The position numbers were made by a program, and so were the translations under genes. Positions 18,127-26,161 of a stretch of DNA of 64,000 nt are shown here, piece after piece; positions within the stretch are counted from its first letter, which is position 1, and the number at the start of each line of letters is the position of its first letter. The DNA is from Cryomorpha sp963836915 (GTDB lineage: Bacteria > Bacteroidota > Bacteroidia > Flavobacteriales_D > Cryomorphaceae). Below the pieces are notes generated by a model. That model made no database searches, was not told the origin of the DNA, and worked only from the letters and a program-made list of their open reading frames with translations. Location: the NCBI GenBank assembly GCA_963836915.1, contig CAWILH010000002.1, forward strand, positions 3,100,001 through 3,164,000, read 5' to 3'.

Positions 18127-18951
18127 TTAATTGAAGGCTCCGGGGCATTTGATGCGGGGCTTTCCAATCTTATAAGTGAGCATAAACCCGGTAAAAATAT
18201 ACCAATCTTCGCGGGTGGTCTCACCTCGTTGCATCCTAGTGTTGGTGCCATCGGGGCCGAGCGGTTCCAAGCTCCGATCGGCCAAGAGCGCGGAGAGCGG
18301 GCCGTTTTCTTCTTCCAATATTCCAGCATCCACGTAATTGGTGCTCACATCATCTATATAGTCGGTAAAAGTGCGGCGCATCCCCCATTCCACTGCGGCG
18401 CCGAGATTTCCGATTATGTTAAACTTAAAGCCTATCCCAAAGGGCACCGTAATCTGGGTAAGGTTATATCGATCTTCAAAACCATCTATGCTTTGGCCTT
18501 CGGTACCGAGCGGCTGAAGGTCTACCCACCTATCGTTGAATTCTGCTTGGGGGTTGAACCTGAATATGCCTAGCCCCATAAAAATATATGGGGTTGAAGG
18601 CCGCCGCTCATCACCGATCTCATAGCTCAGGAAGTTGATTTCTATCTGCCCGGCCACTTCAAAGATGTCTGACCGAAAACTTAAGTTTCGGTTTTCGCGC
18701 CAAGGATCGTCCGAATTTTGATCATCACCGTACACCCTTCCATATAGGATATTGGCCTTGAAAGCCAGCCGGTCATTGAAGTTATAGCGGTAGATCAAGC
18801 CGCCTCCCAAGCTTATTTTATCTGGAATATGACTCTCGGGGCGTATATCGCCAATATAGTAAGCCGTACCTGCCATCGCGCCTATCTCGTGATATTGGCT
18901 AAAGCCTTGAAGATTAATGATTAAAAATATGGAGAGTAAAATTCCTTTCAC
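18127..18951 (-). CDS. porG: PorG-like / DUF6089 outer-membrane beta-barrel protein
   Basis: A 274-residue predicted eight-stranded outer-membrane barrel. It has a signal peptide (MKGILLSIFLIINLQGFSQ) followed by YHEIGAMAGTAYYIGDI. Later segments include TPYIFMGLGIFRFNPQA and ITVPFGIGFKFNI, ending in FTGFMLTYKIGKPRIKCP. This matches the DUF6089/PorG family, a component of the type IX secretion machinery. Its position between nadK and uppS-bamA is the conserved neighbourhood of that family. It fits the many T9SS substrates in this window. The gene name rests on context and pattern, not on an alignment. Confidence 0.8.
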   Translation of the reverse strand: MKGILLSIFLIINLQGFSQYHEIGAMAGTAYYIGDIRPESHIPDKISLGGGLIYRYNFNDRLAFKANILYGRVYGDDQNSDDPWRENRNLSFRSDIFEVAGQIEINFLSYEIGDERRPSTPYIFMGLGIFRFNPQAEFNDRWVDLQPLGTEGQSIDGFEDRYNLTQITVPFGIGFKFNIIGNLGAAVEWGMRRTFTDYIDDVSTNYVDAGILEEENGPLSALLADRSLEPLGPDGTNTRMQRGETTREDWYIFTGFMLTYKIGKPRIKCPGAFN

Positions 18952-19022
18952 GGTCTATTATCGAAGTTTTCCGGTGTTTATTGTATTTGCCATAAGCTGA
19001 ATAGTTGTTGCGCTGGTTTCCA

Positions 19023-19901
19023 TCAATTTCGCTTGTCGAGCCCCCAGGCCAGTTTATTTCTCATCGTGGTGAGAAAGGTATGGCCGGCGGGTTTTATAAG
19101 TTTAAAGTAGAAGGGCGATTTGGAGATTCGTATCTCTTCGTCGGGGAAGATGATGTCGCTTCGGCTATCAAGGGCTATCAGGAAGTTTTCGCTGCGGCCG
19201 CTCACTTTAAGTGTGAGCAGCGAATTATTAGAGAGCACCACAGGCCTTACGGTAAGATTATGCGGGGCAATAGGGGTCACCACAACATTTTCTGAGCCTG
19301 GAAGAATAATCGGGCCGCCACAACTCAGATTATAGGCCGTGCTGCCGGTGGGCGTGCTTACTATGAGGCCGTCGGCCCAGTAGGTATTTAGCATTTCATC
19401 GTCGAGATAAGCGTCGATCTTGATCATTGATGCCGTATCTTTTTTGTGGACGGTGAGCTCGTTGAGCGCAAAATTTTCACCACCAAATAGGCCACGGTCG
19501 GTCTCTACTTTTAGCAGGCTGCGGTCATCACAATGGAAGCTGCCGTCTTTAAGGGTTTGCAATACTCCGTCAAATTCATTCATGGAGATACTTGATATGA
19601 AGCCAAGCCGCCCAGCGTTGAGCCCTACTACCGGCACGCCAGAATGGCCTATCAGGGTCACCGTGTCCAGCAGCGTGCCATCTCCGCCCACACTTACCAA
19701 GCCAGTGTAATCTTCTATCGAGACATCTTCGCGGGTGAAGCGGTGGTAGTCGTCCTTCAAGTAATTTTTCTCGTAGAGAAACCTTGCATACCGCTCATAG
19801 ATGGATATCTCGAAGCCCGCATTCTCTATGCCGGTCACCAGTTGACCTATATTTTGATTCAGGTCGTTTTCGTACGACTTCCCATAGATGGCAATCTTCA
19901 T
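19023..19901 (-). CDS. nadK: NAD kinase
   Basis: Phosphorylates NAD to NADP in the cytoplasm. It has 292 residues with the GGDGT motif (LVSVGGDGTLLDTV), the FALNELTVH motif and the DGLIVSTPTGSTAYNLSCGGP region that binds NAD. The start ATG at 19901 overlaps the stop codon of the upstream barrel protein by one base (TGATG). The TTG one codon earlier is less likely. Confidence 0.97.
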   Translation of the reverse strand: MKIAIYGKSYENDLNQNIGQLVTGIENAGFEISIYERYARFLYEKNYLKDDYHRFTREDVSIEDYTGLVSVGGDGTLLDTVTLIGHSGVPVVGLNAGRLGFISSISMNEFDGVLQTLKDGSFHCDDRSLLKVETDRGLFGGENFALNELTVHKKDTASMIKIDAYLDDEMLNTYWADGLIVSTPTGSTAYNLSCGGPIILPGSENVVVTPIAPHNLTVRPVVLSNNSLLTLKVSGRSENFLIALDSRSDIIFPDEEIRISKSPFYFKLIKPAGHTFLTTMRNKLAWGLDKRN

Positions 19902-21316
19902 CAAAATGACTGTTTAAATTCTACCCTAAAGCCGAAATTTCCAAGGCCATTGACCGATCCTTCAAAGCGCACTACCTTATCGTAATACGTCACCAGATCG
20001 AGGCCAAGGCCCACGCTGTAAAGGTATTCATTCACCAGCGAATTGTTTTCCCTGAAGTCTTCACCATATACATAGCCCGCATCGGCAAAGAGATTTCCGT
20101 AAAGGGCAACGAAGGTTTTGCTGAATTTTTCACTTGGAATGAAGGGTAGCGTGATGCTGCGCGGCTTCAATATTTCGTATTTCAGGTTACTCTGTATCAG
20201 CCCATAGCGGGTTCCATCTATCACGAAATATTCATATCCACGTACGAAGTCATTATAACCAAGCCCACGCAATAGGTAATAGGGTGGCTTGTTCCAGTTC
20301 ACTTTTCCCGTAAGGCTATACGCCGCATACCACTTTTCGCTAAGCTTGTAGTGATGTCGGTAGCCCACCTGAGTGGTGAAGAGATTCAGGCCTTCGCGGT
20401 TTACGATACCTAGGCCGTCTTGTTGCACCGATCCGAATAGCAATATACCCTCAAGCGGGTAGCGTTTATAATCCCGGGTGTCGTAATTGATGGCGTAGCT
20501 GGCGCGCAGAAATTGTGAGCGGCTCACCCCTCCGGTAAAATAGTCGGGTTGCAAGATGCTCACACTATCGCGCACGGTGGCATCAAACATTCCAAGTTCA
20601 AAATAATGTCGCAGAAAAATATCTTCTCGGTAGCCGAGGCCTACTTTATACTGATAGTATTTTCGGGCTTTCTCATCGCTATTGTCAAAAAACTGACGTT
20701 CGTTTTCAACGGTATTGTAAACGATCTGCTCATTTTCAAAAAATCCAGCGCTCATGTACAGGCTCAGGGTCTGCTTTCTATTCAGATTAGGGATGCTATA
20801 GCTTGCACTGAATTTTTTGGTATATCCGAAGCGCAGCGTGATGCTTATATCTTGGTTGAGCCCTCTAAAGTTATTGTGCGAAAGCGAGAAACCATAATTG
20901 GTCCATCTTATCTCCTTGGTTTCCCACCAGGTATTAAAGTTGGTCTGCGCTATTTCAAAGATTGGCACCGGATAGATATACCAGCGCTCTTGCACCGTAA
21001 TGAGCACGATCACCTGATCTTGATCTACTTGCAGCGCCTTGAGCTCTACGAAGTTGAACAGCCCGAGATTCATGACATTGTTCTCCGACTGCTTCATGCC
21101 GGCTTTTAGATTGCCCCAATAGAGCGAGTCGCCCAAGCTTAGGGTGAGCTCACGCAGTATGATGCGCTCCTTGGTAAGTTTATTACCTTCTATCACGAAA
21201 TCGGTCACCACCTTTTTGCCCAGCGTATCTAGCTGTATGGTTTGGGCGTTTTGGCTTTGTGCCAAAGTCATACCGCTCACCATCGCAAATGTGAAAACCA
21301 GAAGGAAATTGTGCAT
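19901..21316 (-). CDS. Omp85-family surface antigen (TamA/BamA-like barrel)
   Basis: A 471-residue outer-membrane protein of the Omp85 superfamily. It has a signal peptide (MHNFLLVFTFAMVSGMTLAQ), one POTRA-like segment (VVTDFVIEGNKLTKERIILRELTLSLGD), then a 16-strand barrel, ending in a phenylalanine (FRVEFKQSF) as expected for barrel insertion. It is shorter than BamA (encoded at 14842-17342) and more like the TamA/TpsB-type relatives found in this cluster. The exact role, protein or lipid insertion, is not known. It is coupled to nadK by a one-base overlap and starts 8 bp after the CBS gene. Confidence 0.88.
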   Translation of the reverse strand: MHNFLLVFTFAMVSGMTLAQSQNAQTIQLDTLGKKVVTDFVIEGNKLTKERIILRELTLSLGDSLYWGNLKAGMKQSENNVMNLGLFNFVELKALQVDQDQVIVLITVQERWYIYPVPIFEIAQTNFNTWWETKEIRWTNYGFSLSHNNFRGLNQDISITLRFGYTKKFSASYSIPNLNRKQTLSLYMSAGFFENEQIVYNTVENERQFFDNSDEKARKYYQYKVGLGYREDIFLRHYFELGMFDATVRDSVSILQPDYFTGGVSRSQFLRASYAINYDTRDYKRYPLEGILLFGSVQQDGLGIVNREGLNLFTTQVGYRHHYKLSEKWYAAYSLTGKVNWNKPPYYLLRGLGYNDFVRGYEYFVIDGTRYGLIQSNLKYEILKPRSITLPFIPSEKFSKTFVALYGNLFADAGYVYGEDFRENNSLVNEYLYSVGLGLDLVTYYDKVVRFEGSVNGLGNFGFRVEFKQSF

Positions 21317-21324
21317 TGAAGAGG

Positions 21325-21987
21325 TTAGAATTTCAAATACCGCATCAGCTCTTCGTAGCGGTCATGGAGCATATCGTCCATAGAAGATTGGTGAAACGAT
21401 GCGCTGATCGTATAGTCGTAGCGGTTAAAAGTTTGGATGATCGCATCCATATTGCTCCGGTTTACCTTTAGGGTCACTTCCATTTTGGTCGAGTTGGGAA
21501 TGGACGTGATATTTGCGCTCATGATTCTGGCGTCATTGCCCTCCACTATTTGTGCGATCTCGGTAAGGGAGTAGTCGTGCTCATTCATCTCCAAAACGAT
21601 GATTCCCCCCGGGTTTTTCATAGCAGCGATATTTGATAGTTCCCGCACCAGGCAGTAGATGCTTACCACACCGGCGTAGCCTTGATTTTCATCTACCACC
21701 GGCACCGCACTCAGCTGAAACTCTGCTGCCACATTCACCAGATCATATACATGTTGCTCTTTGCCGATATATACACGTTGCAGCAGGTGGGCGCTTTCGC
21801 GCAAAGGGGCTTCATAATCTTCTATCTCTATCACTACCGAGTCACTCAGCAGGCCAAGAAAATTCTTGTGATCGGCCACTGGAAGGTGTTTCATTTTATA
21901 CTCGTCGAGTAGTTGCATGGCAAAGAGTGCATTGTCTTCGCCTTTTAGCGTTGGAATCTCGTCGCTTATTAAGTCGCCTGCTCGCAT
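21325..21987 (-). CDS. CBS-domain protein with ACT-like C-terminus
   Basis: A 220-residue cytoplasmic protein with two CBS motifs (about 1-60: MRAGDLISDEIPTLKGEDNA...HLPVADH; about 75-125: HVYDLVNVAAEFQLSAVPVVDE). An ACT-like regulatory fold follows (about 128-205: GGIIVLEMNEHDYSLTEIAQIVEG...). CBS pairs usually bind adenosine nucleotides and ACT domains bind amino acids or metabolites, so this is probably a sensor. It heads the minus-strand envelope cluster. Its start faces the pdxJ promoter region. Confidence 0.85.
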   Translation of the reverse strand: MRAGDLISDEIPTLKGEDNALFAMQLLDEYKMKHLPVADHKNFLGLLSDSVVIEIEDYEAPLRESAHLLQRVYIGKEQHVYDLVNVAAEFQLSAVPVVDENQGYAGVVSIYCLVRELSNIAAMKNPGGIIVLEMNEHDYSLTEIAQIVEGNDARIMSANITSIPNSTKMEVTLKVNRSNMDAIIQTFNRYDYTISASFHQSSMDDMLHDRYEELMRYLKF

Positions 21988-22022
21988 GGGTGATGATTTT
22001 TTAGGTTCGTTTATTAATCGTG

Positions 22023-22030
22023 TAACTTTG
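22023..22030 (+). promoter_or_regulatory. Promoter -7 element of pdxJ
   Basis: TAACTTTG, an exact TAnnTTTG match, 26 bp upstream of the pdxJ ATG, in the divergent gap with the CBS gene. Confidence 0.5.
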
Positions 22031-22056
22031 CCAATGGCGAAAATAATTCAAATAAG

Positions 22057-22785
22057 ATGACAAAGCTAAGTGTCAACATTAACAAGTTTGCCACCTTGCG
22101 AAATGCGCGGGGCGGAAATAATCCCGATTTGCTCAAGATAGCCCGTGACTGTCAGCGTTTCGGCGCGGAGGGGATCACTATTCACCCACGACCCGATGAG
22201 CGGCATATCACCACGGACGATGTATACAAATTGAAGCCGCTTATCACTACAGAGTATAATATCGAAGGCTACCCCGACGATCGGTTTTTAAAATTGGTGG
22301 CCCATACCACTCCGGAGCAGGCTACCTTGGTGCCCGATGGCCCTGATGTACTTACCAGCAATGCCGGTTGGGACACCATAAAAAATAAAGCATTGCTCCA
22401 AGATGTGATCGGCCGGCTCAAAGAATCGGGCACGCGTGTGAGCATATTTGTAGATCCCGATGAAGAGAAGGCCGCTGCGGCTGCTGCGACCGGTGCCGAT
22501 CGGGTAGAGCTGTACACCGAAGCTTACGCGGTAGGCTTTGAAAAAGACCGTGATACTGCCATAGCACCATTCATAACTGCCGCCAAAGCTGCACAAGAAA
22601 GTGGATTGGGAGTGAATGCAGGCCATGACCTTGATTTACATAATCTTGGATTCTTCTCTTCGCACATCCCCGGGCTGCTTGAAGTTTCTATCGGCCACGC
22701 CTTGGTCTGCAATGCTCTTTATATGGGACTTGAAAATACCATTCAGCTCTATCTTCGCGCGCTTTCAAAAAAGCTCCATTTTTAA
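22057..22785 (+). CDS. pdxJ: Pyridoxine 5'-phosphate synthase
   Basis: Condenses 1-deoxy-D-xylulose 5-phosphate with 3-amino-2-oxopropyl phosphate to give pyridoxine phosphate in the DXP-dependent vitamin B6 route. A 242-residue TIM barrel. The family phrases are LSVNINKFATLRNARGGNNP, EGITIHPRPDERHI, RVSIFVDPDE, RVELYTEAYA and GVNAGHDLDL. It is followed 30 bp later by an alpha/beta hydrolase, probably co-transcribed. Confidence 0.97.
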   Translation: MTKLSVNINKFATLRNARGGNNPDLLKIARDCQRFGAEGITIHPRPDERHITTDDVYKLKPLITTEYNIEGYPDDRFLKLVAHTTPEQATLVPDGPDVLTSNAGWDTIKNKALLQDVIGRLKESGTRVSIFVDPDEEKAAAAAATGADRVELYTEAYAVGFEKDRDTAIAPFITAAKAAQESGLGVNAGHDLDLHNLGFFSSHIPGLLEVSIGHALVCNALYMGLENTIQLYLRALSKKLHF

Positions 22786-22815
22786 AAATGCCCTGATGCC
22801 TATAAATCCGATTTA

Positions 22816-23571
22816 ATGAAATTAGCATTTAAAAAAATTGGCGCAGCGCCGCTTCTCATCCTTCACGGTCTTTTCGGATCTTCCGATAACTGGCAGACGA
22901 TCGCCAAGCGCTTCGCCGAAGACTTTACCGTATATCTGGTCGATCAGCGCAATCATGGCCACTCGCCGCATAGCGATGCATTTGATTATGACTTGCTCGC
23001 CACCGACCTGCGAGAATTATTTGACGATGAGTCCATTCCCTCCGCATTTCTCATCGGCCATTCTATGGGTGGCAAGGCTGCAATGCGGTTTGCGCAGTTA
23101 CATCCGCAATACATTGCCAAACTAGTCGTAGTCGATATGGGAGTTAAGACCTATCCGCCGCATCATCAGGATGTGCTTGCGGCATTTCACGCGGTCGATC
23201 TGCCCAATATCACCGCCCGCAGCGAAGCAGAAGCGGCCGTAGCTCCACTGATAGCAAATCAAGCCGTGCGCCAGTTTCTGCTCAAGAACATCTATCGCAA
23301 ATCGAAGGAAGAATATGCCTGGCGGGTCAACTTTCGGGTTTTGGAGGCGAAGATGCGTGAAATATTGGCTCCTTTGCCTTCCGGCAAGGTTGTACTGCCC
23401 ACCCTTTTCATATATGGTACCAGGTCGAATTATATCATTCCAGCCGATTTCGACGCAATCAGAGAAATTTTCCCCTTGGCAGAATTCTCCGAATTGCCTA
23501 CAGATCATTGGGTTCACGCCGAAGATCCGGATGGGTTTTACGACGAAGTGAAAAAATTTGTAACTCTGTAA
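22816..23571 (+). CDS. Alpha/beta hydrolase (YbfF-like esterase)
   Basis: A 251-residue cytoplasmic serine hydrolase. HGLFGSSDNWQTIAKRFAED forms the oxyanion region, DQRNHGHSP is the family's typical loop, and the nucleophile is in GHSMGGKAA. The catalytic histidine is probably in PTDHWVHAEDPDGF. This pattern fits the YbfF/ABHD11-like esterases. The natural substrate is unknown. It follows pdxJ and ends just before a terminator (23632-23666). Confidence 0.9.
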   Translation: MKLAFKKIGAAPLLILHGLFGSSDNWQTIAKRFAEDFTVYLVDQRNHGHSPHSDAFDYDLLATDLRELFDDESIPSAFLIGHSMGGKAAMRFAQLHPQYIAKLVVVDMGVKTYPPHHQDVLAAFHAVDLPNITARSEAEAAVAPLIANQAVRQFLLKNIYRKSKEEYAWRVNFRVLEAKMREILAPLPSGKVVLPTLFIYGTRSNYIIPADFDAIREIFPLAEFSELPTDHWVHAEDPDGFYDEVKKFVTL

Positions 23572-23946
23572 TGAATGGGGGCGTATACCCCCCGGATTTC
23601 ATTAATAAGGTTTAATTGGTGATTAAACGGGAAAGGGTCAACATCGGTTGATCCTTTTCTGTTTTTATACGTTTCGTATGTTGCAATCGCGCTGCCATCC
23701 TACCAAAATTATCTTTTTCCTTTGAGCCGTGTTCGGCTCTCTTTTGGTAACTGTCCACGCTGCCTTCTTCGATAAGTACCGTTTGATCCCGCTGGCACCC
23801 GTGGGTTCTAGGCCAATGATTATAGTCGGGGTAAACCAAAATGCTGCAAGGTACATCAGCGCACCTATTTAAAAAGAACTTAGCTAGAAAATCTCAAGCC
23901 ATGCATGCAGGTCTAAATCCTAGAAGCGTGGTGCAGGGTATCCGGC
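23572..23946. other. Hairpin-dense gene-free stretch
   Basis: No convincing gene lies here. Successive inverted repeats are visible: GGGGG/CCCCC (about 23576-23592), GTTTAAT/ATTAAAC (about 23610-23627) and an 11-bp stem with T-tract (23632-23666, listed as a terminator). A nested pair follows, TACCAAAA (23701-23708) with TTTTGGTA (23742-23749) enclosing GAGCCG/CGGCTC (23724-23739), then TGGCACCC...GGGT...GCCA (about 23790-23813). Short minus-strand frames at 23612-23856 are basic but lack a credible start or neighbour. Confidence 0.5.
23632..23666 (+). terminator. Intrinsic terminator after pdxJ-hydrolase
   Basis: AAAGGGTCAAC, loop ATCG, GTTGATCCTTT (11 bp with one G-U) then TCTGTTTTT. It lies about 60 bp after the hydrolase stop. 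Confidence 0.75.
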
Positions 23947-26148
23947 TCACCGTGCCGAAATGACAAGCTTCGAGCTAAAACTCCCTTTTTCAGAGGCTAC
24001 TGTGGTGATGTATATTCCACTTTCTATCCCGGTGAGGTCTACCTTGATCTGATTTAATCCAGCTACGGAAAAGACCGAACGGTTTAAGATTACGCTCCCG
24101 GTTATCGATGTTAGCGTAAGCGTAGCAGCTGCGTTTGAGTGAGCATTATAGATGATGCTAACCGACTCCCGAGCCGGGTTGGGAACTACCAAAATCGCTT
24201 GCGATGCCTGCCCTTCATTTATCGCCGAGAGCACTCCATCGCGACGCGCCTTATACTCTTGGTAATATTGATTAGCGAGGGCTGCATTGTGGATTATTAG
24301 GGTGTTTTCATCGTTGACTTCACCCGCCGATGCGGTCCAATTATGAGATCCGGTGATCACCATTGGGTCAGAGCTGGGTGCGTTTTGATCGATCACAGCA
24401 TACTTATGGTGAAGCACATTGCTCTGATCGAAAACGGATACATCCACAAAATTTTCTACTAAATAATCAAAATCTGAGCCTCCCGTATTGATGTCGTTTA
24501 TCAGTCCCGACACTTCAATGGTGAAGATGTTCGACTTGGCAAGAATAATATCGGCCAGCTGGTTTTGGGTAAGCAGGAGCAGGGCAAATTCGAGCGATGA
24601 ACCTACCGTTTCGAGCGCTTCTGCCAAAGCCGACGTAGTGCCATCTGAAGGGGAGAAGTAGAGCTCCACCTTATCACCATTAATGATGAATTGTTTTGGG
24701 GTATTATTGATTTTCTGGTCTCCAAACTTTGCATTTGCCGCAAGGGGTGCCGCTCCATGCGATCCCCACATTTCATCAAACTCAATGGTATAGGCTTTCG
24801 CCAAAGCGCGATCGCGCACCACCACTAGATTATTAAAATCGCCAGAGAGATTATTATTGGTGAAATTGGTGCTGCCGGTCAGTACGAATGCGCTATCTGC
24901 AGAGGCATAATCTACCACCACAAATTTATTATGCATCCCCGAGCCATCTGAATTTTGGCGCAGCAATAGTGGAATCCCGCTATCAAAGCTGCCCAAAGCG
25001 ATATTTGCATTCTGCCCTTCGGCGATATAGCGTACCTGTACACCGCGATCGTATGCCGCATTGATGGCCGCGGCGATGGTGGGATTGTTGATGTTATATA
25101 TCGCTAGGTCTAGCGTGCTCTGCGCACGATCGATATAGGCGATTATCGTGTCACGAAGATGGGTCGTGATCGCCTCATTTCCGGGTGTGGCATATTGGGT
25201 GGCCACGCTTCCGTTAAAGTAGGCATTGACTTCACCCGGAGCCTGCGATACGGTGGCAAGTGCTTCGATATTGCTGAATGCCGTATCGGCTCCGAGCACC
25301 GAGTAGATCTGTACATAATATACATCTCCCTGCTCCAGGCCGCTTAGGGAGATGCTGTGCGCCACTGTGCTTCCGCCAATGTCCAAGACATTATCGGTAA
25401 TTCCTTCGGCATCGAAAAGATCGGTGTAGTAAGCGCCTGTGGTCGATTCGAGATCGGTATCCCAGCTGAGCGTAAACCCATCTACAGTTTGATCAGCGAC
25501 CGATATGGCAGAAATTATATTGATCGGGTTAGGGCTTGAAATATCGTCGGCATCGCGGGGGAGCAGCTGGTAACCACCGAATCCGGTGAAGGTGAATTGA
25601 GATGAAATGGCAGTGAGGTTTACCGTGCCCACCGGTATAAGCTCACCCACCAGTGGATGGCCGGTGCGCACATAAATATTACCGTCCTGGCCGGCGTTGG
25701 TGATGGTGTATTCGGTATTTGCCGAAAAGGTGCCGCCACCATCTTGGAATACTATATTTGACAGGCTTACCAGCTTGCCTTCAGTGCTTTCGCCAATATT
25801 GCCTAGGGAGAATTCTTCGGCTTCTACCAGATTTATAGCTGCCCCGTGATTTACCAAATTGGAGATGGGATCAAGTTCGAGCAGACCGTTATAATCTTTG
25901 AGAATTCCGGTTATGGTTACAGAGTCACCGCGCAGCACGGTTTCTGTAATGGCGCCATAGGCAGCGATGCCGGCCGTACCATCTTGGATGTACCGAATGA
26001 TGCCTAGCTCAGGGCCGTGGGTAGCCACCCCACTTATGGTCACTTCTGTTTGCAAAGCCGTGCTTCTGGCTTCTGCGATGGAGATGGTTTGGGCATTGGC
26101 GCAAATGGGCAAACAGCCGATGAGCATAAAAAGAGATAAGACTTTCAT
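23947..26148 (-). CDS. Secreted phospholipase-D-superfamily nuclease with OB-fold and T9SS tail
   Basis: A 733-residue secreted protein. After the signal peptide (MKVLSLFMLIGCLPICANAQ) comes an OB-fold-like segment (about 21-125, TEVTISGVATHGPELGIIRYIQDGTAGIAAYG). A further beta segment is followed by a fibronectin-III-like domain (about 215-300). Two phospholipase-D domains carry full HxKxxxxD motifs: HNKFVVVD followed by TGSTNF, and HHKYAVID followed by TGSHNW. The end is a T9SS type A tail (VVPNPARESVSIIYN...KLVISAR). A pair of HKD motifs plus an OB-fold suggests an extracellular phosphodiesterase or nuclease (inference). It is last in an operon with a TonB receptor and a lamin-tail protein. 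Confidence 0.9.
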   Translation of the reverse strand: MKVLSLFMLIGCLPICANAQTISIAEARSTALQTEVTISGVATHGPELGIIRYIQDGTAGIAAYGAITETVLRGDSVTITGILKDYNGLLELDPISNLVNHGAAINLVEAEEFSLGNIGESTEGKLVSLSNIVFQDGGGTFSANTEYTITNAGQDGNIYVRTGHPLVGELIPVGTVNLTAISSQFTFTGFGGYQLLPRDADDISSPNPINIISAISVADQTVDGFTLSWDTDLESTTGAYYTDLFDAEGITDNVLDIGGSTVAHSISLSGLEQGDVYYVQIYSVLGADTAFSNIEALATVSQAPGEVNAYFNGSVATQYATPGNEAITTHLRDTIIAYIDRAQSTLDLAIYNINNPTIAAAINAAYDRGVQVRYIAEGQNANIALGSFDSGIPLLLRQNSDGSGMHNKFVVVDYASADSAFVLTGSTNFTNNNLSGDFNNLVVVRDRALAKAYTIEFDEMWGSHGAAPLAANAKFGDQKINNTPKQFIINGDKVELYFSPSDGTTSALAEALETVGSSLEFALLLLTQNQLADIILAKSNIFTIEVSGLINDINTGGSDFDYLVENFVDVSVFDQSNVLHHKYAVIDQNAPSSDPMVITGSHNWTASAGEVNDENTLIIHNAALANQYYQEYKARRDGVLSAINEGQASQAILVVPNPARESVSIIYNAHSNAAATLTLTSITGSVILNRSVFSVAGLNQIKVDLTGIESGIYITTVASEKGSFSSKLVISAR

Positions 26149-26161
26149 CTTTAAAAAGGGT

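Noticed and set aside
23612..23856. Small basic protein genes on the minus strand
   Set aside because: Two overlapping frames compete, no ribosome site or conserved start is visible, and the DNA is full of hairpins, which explains the composition equally well.
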